Shown here: piece by piece, positions 32,621 to 41,814 of the stretch
Layout: each line of letters begins with the position of its first letter
How positions within the stretch are numbered: position 1 is the first letter of the stretch
Origin: Bacteroidales bacterium
GTDB lineage: Bacteria; Bacteroidota; Bacteroidia; Bacteroidales; Paludibacteraceae
Assembly: GCA_015061115.1 (NCBI GenBank)
Contig: SUXE01000006.1
Coordinates: 64,001 to 128,000, forward strand
Length of the DNA: 64,000 nt
Direction: 5' to 3'
Program-made: the position numbers and the translations under genes
The notes under the pieces: model-generated
The model's input: the letters and a program-made list of their open reading frames with translations, nothing else
The model's database searches: none
Told to the model about the DNA's origin: nothing

Positions 32621-32700
32621 CAATATGCCCATTTTTCTCATAAAATGGCGTTGCTTTTCTCTGTTAACTTTGTGTCTCTGTGGTTTTGTTAAATTCTGTG

Positions 32701-32762
32701 TGCTCGTCTTCGGCTTGCACAAAAGTAGGGGAGAAGGTCATTCAGCCCTTTGAAATCCTCAA
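32701..32762 (+). repeat. dispersed two-hairpin intergenic element, copy B
   Basis: TGCTCGTCTTCGGCTTGC, then GGGGAGAAGG, a decayed second palindrome, and AATCCTCAA. It overlaps the stop codon of the convergent gene ending at 32759. Confidence 0.65.
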
Positions 32763-33811
32763 TTATCTCCTACTATGATTTTTCGTCGAATTGACGTTAT
32801 TTCTTGAATTAGACGAACTGAACATCCCCATACACGGCTCGTTTCAGCTAAAGGTGTCACACCGCTCATGTAGAAGGATAACGCACGGACATTTCCTTCC
32901 CGCTCTTGTGCTCCTGTTGTGGACGACCAGTAGATTCCCCATGGGTTTGTAGGATAGTTCTTTATAGTATTCCCCCAACGTCGTCCTCCCGCTGGCAAGA
33001 ATATGGCTCCTGACTTTTCCATTACAGTCCATTCCGCTTCATTATAAGTGTTGTCTGCGTAATGGTCGTCCAACATCTCCTCATCCATATACAATCCGTT
33101 CTGATATACCAAATGATTGTTGATCTCTGTGGATACGGAAGGAATAAATTTTACTCCTTCTGGTGTCTTCCAATTGTCTGGCAGCAAAATCAATCCTTTC
33201 ACATTTGCCACCGTCGCTAAGGCGAATAATTGATCAGCATTTCTCCTTTCTGCCAATAAATAATTCCACTCTTTACTCGTCGGTGTTCTCCAAGTGTGTT
33301 CCGCATCACTGCCAATTTTGTTTAACGCACCCCAATCCGCTGTGGCAAAATCACCGACAAAACTATTGTCCCAAGATCCGCCAACAAGATAATCTCTATA
33401 GTCGGTGCTTGTAGACGTCGGTAGAAAACCAGTACTCCATCCACACGTCGCCCAACCGAACAGATCTATCCATCCATCGTAAAATGGAGCGATGTTAGAG
33501 TTGCTTATTCCAATCAAATCATATTGGTTTTCTGCGAATCTCCATTCAAAATAGTAGTCGTTGTATTGTAGATTGCCGGGTGCAAAACAAACTTGCAGAG
33601 TGTCGTTTACACTAAATAGAAAAGTGTCTGGCGGAATTGTGTCGGCAGGCTCCACAACCGATAAGTTGGGATTCGTAAACGTGACACTGTCCGGATATTC
33701 ATTCTCGACAGAAAATATTACCTTGCCATTTTTCCAGACATATATCTGGGATGGTATTTCAAATATGGAAATTAATAAGGTAAAAAACGCCAAAATCATC
33801 CTCTTTTTCAT
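32759..33811 (-). CDS. secreted FISUMP-like protein
   Basis: A 350-aa exported protein starting MKKRMILAFFTLLISIFEIP. Residues about 65-345 have the pattern seen in many Bacteroidales surface proteins: FSVNDTLQVCFAPGNLQYN, WRFAENQYDLIG, GWIDLFGWATCGWSTG, WRTPTSKEWNYLL, FLPAGGRRWGN, YWSST and a final SVRLIQE. This resembles the Fibrobacter-paralogue (FISUMP) fold, related to lectin-like formylglycine-enzyme folds, but no catalytic residues are evident. ATG 33811 is preferred over an in-frame TTG at 33820. Function unknown; probably surface binding. Confidence 0.8.
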   Translation of the reverse strand: MKKRMILAFFTLLISIFEIPSQIYVWKNGKVIFSVENEYPDSVTFTNPNLSVVEPADTIPPDTFLFSVNDTLQVCFAPGNLQYNDYYFEWRFAENQYDLIGISNSNIAPFYDGWIDLFGWATCGWSTGFLPTSTSTDYRDYLVGGSWDNSFVGDFATADWGALNKIGSDAEHTWRTPTSKEWNYLLAERRNADQLFALATVANVKGLILLPDNWKTPEGVKFIPSVSTEINNHLVYQNGLYMDEEMLDDHYADNTYNEAEWTVMEKSGAIFLPAGGRRWGNTIKNYPTNPWGIYWSSTTGAQEREGNVRALSFYMSGVTPLAETSRVWGCSVRLIQEITSIRRKIIVGDN

Positions 33812-33845
33812 ATCAACCAATTTTTATATTATTAAATCCTATTGG

Positions 33846-33875
33846 CAAATATATGGAAAAAGATATGAAATACAA
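33846..33875 (-). promoter_or_regulatory. promoter for the FISUMP-like gene
   Basis: On the minus strand, TTG, a 19-bp spacer and TATATTTG (complement of 33846-33853) match the Bacteroidota consensus, 35 bp before ATG 33811. Confidence 0.6.
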
Positions 33876-33879
33876 TATG

Positions 33880-34338
33880 TCAAAAGCTTTCTGCCTTAAT
33901 TAAATTCCATCCTTCATACGTAAGTCGCATACGGATGTCGTTTTTTCCATTGATTAATGGGGTTAGGAAATATTTGTCACCTTCCCAAAGATTCAGATTA
34001 AGTATCTCTTTTTTAGGAATCCATTTAAGGGTTCCTTCGTTGCATTCTGCAAAATTAGGATTGTCGACGGTGGCTGTATATAGGTGCATACGTTCATTTT
34101 CCGCTGTGTCGGATATGAAATCCACAACTCCTCTTTTGATGAAATTGTCAAGGATTATTCCAGTCTCCTCTCTGACTTCCCTTAAAAAGCATTCGTCTGG
34201 TGTCTCATCTTTCTCAATATGTCCGCCAATACCGATCCATTTGCCTTTATTGGGATCATTCTCTTTTTGGTTACGGTAGAGCATCAGATAGCAGCCGTTC
34301 CACTCAATATAGCCTAAGGTGGTTTCAGTCATATTCAT
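33880..34338 (-). CDS. NUDIX hydrolase, MutT-like
   Basis: A 152-aa enzyme with a complete Nudix box beginning GGHIEKDE and ending REVREETGI at about residues 36-58, where the REVREE glutamates bind the metal. It starts MNMTETTLGYIEWNG, a form common in 8-oxo-dGTP diphosphatase-like members. It begins 6 bp after folK and is probably cotranscribed. Substrate could be oxidised nucleotides or a pterin-pathway triphosphate; the folK neighbour makes the latter worth considering but does not prove it. Confidence 0.9.
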   Translation of the reverse strand: MNMTETTLGYIEWNGCYLMLYRNQKENDPNKGKWIGIGGHIEKDETPDECFLREVREETGIILDNFIKRGVVDFISDTAENERMHLYTATVDNPNFAECNEGTLKWIPKKEILNLNLWEGDKYFLTPLINGKNDIRMRLTYEGWNLIKAESF

Positions 34339-34344
34339 AACTGA

Positions 34345-34812
34345 TTAATTTGCATTTAGTTCATCAAGTAGCTGCTTCATAGACTTTTTAAGAGTCGGGT
34401 GTACAAAGTCTGGCGCCAAATCATTCATCGGCTCAATAACGAAGCGTCGTTCATGCATACGAGGGTGGGGGATGACAAGATTGTCTTTGGATATTATCGC
34501 ATCGTCATAGAAAAGGATATCAAGGTCGATAGGACGATCTTCATATCCTGCTCCAGGTGTCCTTACTCTTCCCAATTCTCTTTCAATCGCCATACATCTG
34601 GCAAGGATGTCTTCTGGTTCCAATCTTGTCTCAAGATGAAACACTCCATTCAGATATTCATGGTCGGAGTCGTAACCTACCGGCATAGACGCGCGTATCT
34701 CAGACAATGCAACAACCTTACCGATAAGGTCGGAGCATAAAATAAGGGCATATTCTATCATACGGCGACGGTTGCCCATATTTGTGCCGAATGCGATGAA
34801 AACGTTATGCAA
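34345..34812 (-). CDS. folK: HPPK, 6-hydroxymethyl-dihydropterin pyrophosphokinase (TTG start)
   Basis: Transfers pyrophosphate from ATP to hydroxymethyl-dihydropterin in folate synthesis. Its 155 aa are the usual length. VFIAFGTNMGNR is the first strand and loop, and RPIDLDILFY and IPHPRMHERRFV are the ATP/Mg and pterin-binding signatures. The frame has TAA two codons before TTG 34812 and no ATG before residue 12, which would remove the first strand. TTG is therefore the likely start. Confidence 0.93.
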   Translation of the reverse strand: MHNVFIAFGTNMGNRRRMIEYALILCSDLIGKVVALSEIRASMPVGYDSDHEYLNGVFHLETRLEPEDILARCMAIERELGRVRTPGAGYEDRPIDLDILFYDDAIISKDNLVIPHPRMHERRFVIEPMNDLAPDFVHPTLKKSMKQLLDELNAN

Positions 34813-34835
34813 ATCTTAGATTTTTAATTGAACAT

Positions 34836-34862
34836 AAAAAAAGGCAGGCGTTAGAGCCTGCC
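34836..34862 (-). terminator. terminator of the ABM monooxygenase gene
   Basis: GGCAGGC and GCCTGCC form a 7-bp stem. On the minus strand the stem is followed by seven T residues, 19 bp past the stop codon of the 34881 gene. Confidence 0.85.
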
Positions 34863-34880
34863 ATTATAGAGATCTTGTGA

Positions 34881-35156
34881 TTAAAACTCAAACTTCTCTG
34901 TTTTGAACTGACCCAAAGTGTGAATCTTTGGCATGATTCTTTTGTAGTGCTCGCTTTGAGTGTGTGCAATCAAAGTCTCGTTATCTTTCCAAGTCTCGCA
35001 AATCATCATAACGTCAAAACGAGTAGAACTCTCAAATACGTCATAAGCGATACATCCGTCCTCAGCTTGAGAAAGTTCAACCAACTCCTTTACCATACCT
35101 AATAACTCAGACTGGTTCTTCTCCTCAACCTGAATAAATACATTTAGTCTAATCAT
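34881..35156 (-). CDS. antibiotic-biosynthesis-monooxygenase (ABM) domain protein
   Basis: A 91-aa single-domain protein of the dimeric ferredoxin-like ABM fold: MIRLNVFIQVEEKNQSELL, GCIAYDVFESS and ICETWKDNETLIAHTQSEHY, where the last His is typical. Members act as quinol monooxygenases or bind small aromatic compounds; the substrate here is unknown. It has its own promoter and terminator, so it is monocistronic. Confidence 0.9.
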   Translation of the reverse strand: MIRLNVFIQVEEKNQSELLGMVKELVELSQAEDGCIAYDVFESSTRFDVMMICETWKDNETLIAHTQSEHYKRIMPKIHTLGQFKTEKFEF

Positions 35157-35190
35157 CTTCTATGAAATTAAATTCTTGTTTTTTCCTTCA

Positions 35191-35222
35191 CAAAAATAAT
35201 CTTTTCTTTTTTGTTTACACAA
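35191..35222 (-). promoter_or_regulatory. promoter for the ABM gene
   Basis: On the minus strand, TTG, a 21-bp spacer and TATTTTTG match the Bacteroidota consensus, 34 bp before the ATG at 35156. Confidence 0.6.
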
Positions 35223-35255
35223 GAAACATTACAAAAATTTTGGTGTCAAACTGAA

Positions 35256-36098
35256 TTAATTTTTTGACGAAGTTTTAGATTCTCCTTTTCTTTTTTTATA
35301 GATGAAATATCCTGCTCCTCCAATAATGAAGAATGGCCACAAACGTAGTAAGAATACAACTAAAAATTTGATTATAGCCCAGCCATCAGACAAAGAATCA
35401 AGTAATTCAGAACCGAATGAAGGAGTGTTATCATCGTCGTCATCTTTTGCAACCTCCTTTTTGACAATGATAAGGTCGATGTCAACAATACTGTAAGCCA
35501 CCCTGCGGTCGATATTAACGCGTCGGCCATTCATAATGTCGATGTCATTTTGTAAGTGGTCGATTTTTGTTTGAATCTCAATGATCTCTGAAATTTTGTT
35601 GGCACGTTTTAGCAAAACTCTGTATTGTTCAAGTGCGGCTTCTTTGCTTTTGATTTCAGATACTAAATCGGTATATTCGTCTGTGACATCCTGTACATTA
35701 ATAGATTTGTCCGACATTTTTCCTCCAACCTTGCTTAAGGCATCTGTGAAGTCTTCAAAAGAGGCTGACGGAATAGATGCAGAGACGGAATAACGGTATT
35801 CATTCTGTTTTTCTGAACTCTTGTATCCATTGTACTTTCTGATTAAAGCATTGATATTATCGTAAATAGAATCTACATTTTCTGGCTTTACCTTTATATC
35901 AACATTACCTTTAGCAATCAGTTTACGTGTGTCTGCAGGAGAAGCTGGATTTGAATTTGTAGAAGAGACTGCCACCATTTCTTCGGTTACGTATTCTTGA
36001 GCTGCTTCTGCACTTGCAGCATATTCTACATGGTGGTTCGCTTTGCTGCATGAAGATAATGAAAGAGCTGCTACGACAGCGATAAATAATTTATTCAT
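35256..36098 (-). CDS. DUF4349 lipoprotein
   Basis: A 280-aa protein with lipobox SLSS|C at about residue 17. The DUF4349 region spans about 58-215 with NVDIKVKPENVDSIYDNIN, coiled-coil residues around EIKSKEAALEQYRVLLKRA, and DHLQNDIDIMNGRRVNIDRRV split here as DHLQNDIDIMNGRR and VNIDRRV. A single transmembrane helix near 240-265 (FLLRLWPFFIIGGAGYFIY) and a basic tail follow. The lipid anchor plus C-terminal helix is usual for this family, whose function is unknown. Confidence 0.88.
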   Translation of the reverse strand: MNKLFIAVVAALSLSSCSKANHHVEYAASAEAAQEYVTEEMVAVSSTNSNPASPADTRKLIAKGNVDIKVKPENVDSIYDNINALIRKYNGYKSSEKQNEYRYSVSASIPSASFEDFTDALSKVGGKMSDKSINVQDVTDEYTDLVSEIKSKEAALEQYRVLLKRANKISEIIEIQTKIDHLQNDIDIMNGRRVNIDRRVAYSIVDIDLIIVKKEVAKDDDDDNTPSFGSELLDSLSDGWAIIKFLVVFLLRLWPFFIIGGAGYFIYKKRKGESKTSSKN

Positions 36099-36257
36099 AA
36101 ACTAAATTTTTTATGTTTGAGCTTCAAAATGTATTGTCTTGCAAATAAAGATTTTTTTGAGTGTAGACGGAATAGATTTTCAATTTATATTCCGAAAGAA
36201 TTATAGGTAAAATTATGATTTTTTTACTGTTTGTGAATGTTAATGAACCTTATTTTT

Positions 36258-36288
36258 TGTTAAAATAAAAATATATCAATATCTTTGT
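36258..36288 (+). promoter_or_regulatory. promoter upstream of the type B cargo gene
   Basis: TTG at 36258-36260, a 20-bp spacer and TATCTTTG at 36281-36288 match the consensus and would give a leader of about 145 nt. A second -7-like TAACTTTG lies at 36419-36426 but would leave almost no leader. The rest of the 341-bp divergent interval 36099-36439 is AT-rich with no other feature seen. Confidence 0.55.
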
Positions 36289-36439
36289 ATTGATTGTCAG
36301 TGAGATATGTGTGATGATTTGTTGTGTCCTTTATTGTTTGGTCTTTATAATAAAGAGATGATTTGATGATTAATTACGCTGATAACCAAATTGCTACTAA
36401 TTTCTTAATTAAGACCTTTAACTTTGTTTGATTTAGAAA

Positions 36440-39400
36440 ATGATATATATGTGCAATAATAATGCGATCATATGGAGAACTTTTTTGAACGGGTTCTTCA
36501 AATTTACAATATCCATATTCTTCTTAATATTGCCGACTGTAGCTTTTTGTGGTAGTTGGAATGTGGTATGGCAGGAAGATTTCGGTGTGGTTGAGGATTC
36601 TGTGTGCCGAGATTTTGCCGATCCAAATATGAGTGTGCCAGGACATACCGTTGCAGATGTAGAGCTTATGGGTGATGGTTATTATGGTATTACCAATAGT
36701 ACAGCTTGGTGTTTCATTCATAAAAAGAGTGTTAATCCAAGTAAAGACTATAATTTTGTTCCAGGACGTGATCATACAGGAAATACAAATGGTGGCATGT
36801 TGGTGGTTAATGTAGATGCTGATGGTAATGGTGAACCCATTTATGAAAACAACTTGAGACTGAAGCCTTGTGGTGATCATAAATATAGGCTAAGTATGTT
36901 TGTGGCGAATGTATCTGATGCATTTATTAATCCAGATCTTACTCTTCAGGTGTACAATATGAAGGATGCTACTAATCCAGAACTGTTGGAAAGTGTAAAC
37001 CTTTCTGGCAGTGATGTTGTAGCTTGGCCAGGTAGTGAAAAAAATTCACAAGGACTTTATACACATAAAGAACGTGATTGGTCTGAAGCATCTGTTGAGT
37101 TTGAAGCAAAAACTGGAGATGTTTTAAAAATCGTTATACTAAATTATCAGCCTGGTGGTGTTGGTAATGACTTCGCTCTAGATGATATCACTTTGCAACG
37201 TTATGATGATGAAGAAATCGTTCCTCCGATAATTGAGATTAATAATGTTTTGACTAACAGTTTATGCGTGCCAGTCTATGCATTAAGCAACACTGATGTT
37301 TTAACAGCATGGAGAAAAATATATCATAGTATCTATTGCCATTGGCAGTATTCTACTGATGATGGATATACTTGGACCGATATACCGGAACAAAGTGGAA
37401 TTGAGAAATTTTTGCTTCAGAGAGAAACTCCAACAACAGGAAAAGAAGTGTACAGACTTATTATAACTGGTGGGGATGATGATTCTGAGGCTCAGGCTAA
37501 AGCAGAACACATAGCTAAATATGGTACACCAGATGACGGATGTGACTATTTTTCAATTTCCAATATAATTTCGCAAATGGAAGTTAAGGACCCTCCAGTC
37601 GCATATCTTGGAATAGATAATGATATAACAATAACAAATCAACCTCAATACGACTGTGAGAATATAGACCATTTTGTCAGTTTGATGGCTGATGAATGGA
37701 ATGTCAACTTCTCTAATTATTATTTTTTGTGGCAGTATTCCTACGATGAAACGACATGGACAGATCTTCCGTTTACAGGTAGTGATTTCCAGTTTACTGA
37801 TGATTTTGATGGCTTGACATATTTCCGTGTCATTTTGGCTGCCAATAAAAATACATTGGCCCAGGTCGCAAAAAATGGTAAGCCAGACGATTGTGACAAA
37901 GACTATTTTATCACAAATACTGTTTCAATTGAATGTTTGGAGTCATGTAAGAAACCGAAATTTGAAGTTTTATCGGACCAGAATAAATTAATTTGTGAGG
38001 ATAGTGAGGATGTTGTAGAATGGAAAGTCCGTCAAACTAATCAGACAAAATCAATTGATATTGAATGGTATAGTAAGGCAAAAGGAGCAAACACTTGGAC
38101 ATTAATTGCAGGAGAAAATGGAGAGAGTATTAGACTTCCTAATCCGAAGGATACAACTTCATATTTGTTTTTGGCTAAAAATGGAAAATGTGTATCCGAC
38201 TCCATTATATTTGAATTGACGATGATACCTCTATTTAGGTTTAATCCAATTGGTGATATCGATATTTGTGAAGGTACTGATATTACGTTTACTCCAGATG
38301 TTAAGACGAGAACCCTTTCTCCAATAACATTTTTTTGGGATGGAGTGCCAACAACAGAACTACAGCATCTTGTTCCTAATATTACCGAAGACAAAACGGT
38401 CATATTCTATGCGACGGATGGAGTCTGTATATCTAATGAAGTCTATACCAATTTCATTGTGGAGAAGGAAGCAGATGTGACGCTGCAACCTTTGCCAGCT
38501 GTAATATGTGAAGGAGAGAAAGTGGATTTGATAGCTGAAGCCAAGTTTGCACCTATCAACACTTTCAAATGGGAGAAAGATGGAGTGCTTTTCAATAATA
38601 CTGATTTGATCACGTCTGATATTCCCCATGAAAATACGTTTTATAAGTTTATTGTTGAGGGTGATTTATGTCCAACAATAGAATATATATTAGGTGTTGA
38701 TGTAGAGAAGAAAGCGGAAATGACGCTGCAACCACTGCCAGCAGTTGTTTGTAAAGGTGAAAAAATAGACTTGGTGGCTGATGTCCAACTTCCATCGTCA
38801 AACGCATACAAATGGGAGAAAAATGGCAGCCTGCTAAGTGATGTTGATTTGGTCACAACTGATATTCCTGAAGAAAATGCCACATATAAATTTACGATTT
38901 TGGGAGATGCATGTCCAGATATAGAAGACAAAATGATTGTAGAAGTTGAGAGTATGGCTGATGTGACGTTACAACCACTGCCAGCTGTGATCTGTGAAGG
39001 AGAAAAAGTTGATTTGATAGCTGATGTCCAACTCACGTCGACAAACACATTCAAATGGGAGAAAGACGATGTCCTTATTACAGATGCGGATCTGACAACA
39101 ACAGATGTTCCTACAGAGGATGCCATGTATAAATTCACAATTACTGGAGATAAATGTCCGGCAATTGAGAGAGAGGTAAGCGTAAAAGTGGAGAAGAAAG
39201 CGGATGTGACGTTGCAGCAACCACAGCCATCGGTAGTTTGTATAGGAGAAGAGATAGATTTGGTGGCTGATGCAAAACTAACGTCTGCCAATACCTTTAA
39301 GTGGGAGGATGGATCTGGCGAGTTTCTAGGTGATGTGGATCTAAAGATTTCTGTAATTCCCGCTGATGATGATACATATAAATTCACTGTATATGGCGAT

Positions 39401-41641
39401 AAATGTCCTACTATTGAGAAAGAGGTAAGTGTAAAAGTTGAGAAGATAGCAGAAGTGACATTGGATCCACTGCCTGCTGTAGTTTGTGAAGGGACAGATG
39501 TGGATTTGGTGGCTGATGCCAAACTTACGTCAGCAAACACATTCAAATGGGAAAAGGGCAATGATTTGCTTACTGATATTGGTTTGAAGACGACAGATAA
39601 TCCTACAGAGGATGCCACGTATAAGTTTACAATTACTGGCGATAAATGTCCAACAATTGAGAGAGAGGTAAGTGTAAAAGTGGAGAAGAAGGCTGATGTG
39701 AATTTGCAACCATTGCCTGCAATTATTTGTGAAGGTGAGAAAGTGGATTTGATCGCCGATGTACAGCTCACGTCGACAAACACATTCAAATGGGAGAAGG
39801 AAAGTGAATTGATCAGTGACGTAGATTTGACGACAACAGATATTCCATCAGAAGACGCCACATATAAATTTACGATTACCGGAGATAAATGTCCAGCGGT
39901 TGAGTCGGAGGTAAGTGTAAAGGTGGAGAAAAAAGCGGATGTGACATTGCAATCATTGCCTGCAATTATCTGTGAAGGTGAGAAAGTGGATCTGATAGCC
40001 GATGCACAACTCACGTCGACAAACACATTCAAATGGGAGAAGGGAAGTGATTTAATCAGTGATTCAGATTTGACGACGACGGATATTCCGACAGAAGATG
40101 CCACATATAAGTTTACAATTACTGGAGATAAATGTCCAACAATTGAGAAAGAGGTAAGCGTAAAAGTGGAGAAAAAAGCTGAGGTGACGTTGAATATCAG
40201 TGATACAGAAGCGTGTGAAAATACTTCAGTCACTTTGTCAGTTAATTCCACTAATGCCCCTAAACTGGTTTGGAAACAAAAGAATGATGGTGAATCACAG
40301 TTCTCTGAAATATCAGAGTCTGGAGACGTGATAAACATTACTGCGACCAAATCCGCTACATTTATAGTTGAATCTGCAGGTGAGCAAGTTTGTCAAAGTG
40401 CAGTGTCTAATGAGGTTTCTTTATTTGTTGAAGAATTGGTTTCAGTTTCGTTGGAAAATGTTCCTGCGGAGGTGTGCGAAGGAACAACTGTTTCTCTAAA
40501 AGCTTCTGTTACTGGAAATGGATCATCTTATGGATGGAAGAAAAATGATAATGAGAATTTTGCCAAAAATGAGTTGACAGCAGAAGATGTGCCTACAGAA
40601 AAGACTACTTACGAGTTTTGGGCTAAACCACTTGTTTGCCCTGCATTTTCAGAGAGATTTGTGGTTGAAGTTGAGCGTAGGAAAGATGTTGATCTGACGG
40701 TATCTGAAACAAGTATTTGTAAAGATGGAAGTGTGAAGTTGACGACAAATTATCCATACACTGAAGGTATAATATGGGAAAGCAAAGGAGAGAATGATTC
40801 TCAGTTTAATATAATTGGAGAAGCGGTTTCTGAAATAGTGGATTCTCCTTCCGACAATACAATATACCGTGTGTCTGCTGTCTCTAAATTAGGCTGTGTA
40901 GAAAATGAAAGTGAGCAAGAGGTTTTGGTTGCACAGCCAGTTGGTTTGACTGTGAATGATATTTCGATATGTGAAGGCGACGTTGCTCATTTAGAGGCTG
41001 TTACAGAAAGACCTTACGATAGAATCGAATGGAATTTTGACGGGGATAGTTCTGCGAATAAAGTTGGTGTGTTTGTTGATTTCACTCCTTCGTCAACTAT
41101 CTCTTATAATGTTGTGGCATATAATGGCAATTGTATGGAGGAGACACATGGTACGGTTACAGTTGCACCTATACCACGTATTTCATCTCATGAGGAGCTA
41201 GGAAACCATACCTACCAAATGATTGTTGAGAATACAGATGAGACTCTTTATTTTGACTATCACGATGGCAAGGAAAAGACAATTTCGAATCTGTTGGAAA
41301 ATGCAGTGGTTGGTAAATTTTATAAAGTTGAGGTTTCCGATGGCCTTGGATGCTCGTCGTCGTATCAGTTCCAGGTGCCATTCGTCGAGCCTGAATTCCC
41401 TCCATATTTTTATCAAGGAGATGAAAATTGGCAGGTTAAGAATATAGATAATTATCCAAAGTCAGTTTTACAAATTTTCGACCGTTTCGGCAAATTACTT
41501 TTTACTGAGACGGGAAATACTGACGGATGGAGTGGTGATTATAATGGTAGGAAATTACCGTCTACAGACTATTGGTATATACTTGATGTGCCAGAGATCG
41601 ATAAACAATATACAGGGCATTTCACATTGATGAGAAGATAA
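36440..41641 (+). CDS. giant T9SS type B cargo with seven Ig-like repeats
   Basis: A 1733-aa secreted protein with a signal peptide in the first 37 residues (FFLILPTVAFC). Residues about 40-255 look like a jelly-roll domain (WQEDFG, NGGMLVVNVD, FALDDITLQRYD). PKD/Ig-like segments follow. From about 673 to 1250 there are seven near-identical units of 80-83 aa (CEGEKVDLIAD, TFKWEK, ATYKFTITGDKCP, VSVKVEKKA), then further diverged Ig-like units. The last 85 residues (LQIFDRFGKLL, GWSGDYNGRKLPSTDYWY, GHFTLMRR) are a gliding-motility-type C-terminal domain, the T9SS type B signal. ATG 36449 is an alternative start. No PorP/SprF-type gene is adjacent. Confidence 0.88.
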   Translation: MIYMCNNNAIIWRTFLNGFFKFTISIFFLILPTVAFCGSWNVVWQEDFGVVEDSVCRDFADPNMSVPGHTVADVELMGDGYYGITNSTAWCFIHKKSVNPSKDYNFVPGRDHTGNTNGGMLVVNVDADGNGEPIYENNLRLKPCGDHKYRLSMFVANVSDAFINPDLTLQVYNMKDATNPELLESVNLSGSDVVAWPGSEKNSQGLYTHKERDWSEASVEFEAKTGDVLKIVILNYQPGGVGNDFALDDITLQRYDDEEIVPPIIEINNVLTNSLCVPVYALSNTDVLTAWRKIYHSIYCHWQYSTDDGYTWTDIPEQSGIEKFLLQRETPTTGKEVYRLIITGGDDDSEAQAKAEHIAKYGTPDDGCDYFSISNIISQMEVKDPPVAYLGIDNDITITNQPQYDCENIDHFVSLMADEWNVNFSNYYFLWQYSYDETTWTDLPFTGSDFQFTDDFDGLTYFRVILAANKNTLAQVAKNGKPDDCDKDYFITNTVSIECLESCKKPKFEVLSDQNKLICEDSEDVVEWKVRQTNQTKSIDIEWYSKAKGANTWTLIAGENGESIRLPNPKDTTSYLFLAKNGKCVSDSIIFELTMIPLFRFNPIGDIDICEGTDITFTPDVKTRTLSPITFFWDGVPTTELQHLVPNITEDKTVIFYATDGVCISNEVYTNFIVEKEADVTLQPLPAVICEGEKVDLIAEAKFAPINTFKWEKDGVLFNNTDLITSDIPHENTFYKFIVEGDLCPTIEYILGVDVEKKAEMTLQPLPAVVCKGEKIDLVADVQLPSSNAYKWEKNGSLLSDVDLVTTDIPEENATYKFTILGDACPDIEDKMIVEVESMADVTLQPLPAVICEGEKVDLIADVQLTSTNTFKWEKDDVLITDADLTTTDVPTEDAMYKFTITGDKCPAIEREVSVKVEKKADVTLQQPQPSVVCIGEEIDLVADAKLTSANTFKWEDGSGEFLGDVDLKISVIPADDDTYKFTVYGDKCPTIEKEVSVKVEKIAEVTLDPLPAVVCEGTDVDLVADAKLTSANTFKWEKGNDLLTDIGLKTTDNPTEDATYKFTITGDKCPTIEREVSVKVEKKADVNLQPLPAIICEGEKVDLIADVQLTSTNTFKWEKESELISDVDLTTTDIPSEDATYKFTITGDKCPAVESEVSVKVEKKADVTLQSLPAIICEGEKVDLIADAQLTSTNTFKWEKGSDLISDSDLTTTDIPTEDATYKFTITGDKCPTIEKEVSVKVEKKAEVTLNISDTEACENTSVTLSVNSTNAPKLVWKQKNDGESQFSEISESGDVINITATKSATFIVESAGEQVCQSAVSNEVSLFVEELVSVSLENVPAEVCEGTTVSLKASVTGNGSSYGWKKNDNENFAKNELTAEDVPTEKTTYEFWAKPLVCPAFSERFVVEVERRKDVDLTVSETSICKDGSVKLTTNYPYTEGIIWESKGENDSQFNIIGEAVSEIVDSPSDNTIYRVSAVSKLGCVENESEQEVLVAQPVGLTVNDISICEGDVAHLEAVTERPYDRIEWNFDGDSSANKVGVFVDFTPSSTISYNVVAYNGNCMEETHGTVTVAPIPRISSHEELGNHTYQMIVENTDETLYFDYHDGKEKTISNLLENAVVGKFYKVEVSDGLGCSSSYQFQVPFVEPEFPPYFYQGDENWQVKNIDNYPKSVLQIFDRFGKLLFTETGNTDGWSGDYNGRKLPSTDYWYILDVPEIDKQYTGHFTLMRR
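38460..40190 (+). repeat. seven tandem 240-250-bp Ig-like repeat units
   Basis: Each unit encodes one cysteine-containing Ig-like domain. The two units starting near 39690 and 39930 are the most alike. The homogeneity also creates a long spurious antisense frame over 38641-40350. Confidence 0.85.
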
Positions 41642-41708
41642 TTTTAATTCATAATGCGTAATTCGTAATTCATAATTGTTGGGAAATACATATGTAGGGG
41701 CAATCCCT

Positions 41709-41766
41709 TGTGGTCGCCCTTGTAATGTTTTCTTGTGGTCGCCCAGTTTTGGATATGTGGTCGCCC
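41709..41766. repeat. three copies of TGTGGTCGCCC
   Basis: Exact copies begin at 41709, 41734 and 41756 in the 173-bp gap between convergent genes. The flanking 41645-41680 is a low-complexity run of TAATTCATAAT-like words common in Bacteroidota spacers. Confidence 0.7.
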
Positions 41767-41780
41767 AAATCTGGATATAA

Positions 41781-41803
41781 GAGACGCTGCAATGCGACGT
41801 CTC
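41781..41803 (-). terminator. possible terminator of the kinase-like gene
   Basis: GAGACG and CGTCTC pair around CTGCAATGCGA, 12 bp past the stop on the minus strand. It resembles the terminator stems at 15458 and 58277, but its T tract is poor. Confidence 0.5.
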
Positions 41804-41814
41804 AAAATATGATT

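Noticed and set aside
36419-36426. TAACTTTG as the main promoter of the type B cargo
   Set aside because: It would place the transcript start only about 7 nt before the ATG and has no -33 element at normal spacing; the upstream 36258 promoter fits better.
38641-40350. A 569-aa open frame on the minus strand
   Set aside because: It runs antisense through the seven Ig-like repeats of the type B cargo and its own repeats mirror them; it is Ser/Thr-rich low-complexity with no start context. It is a by-product of codon bias in a homogeneous repeat.
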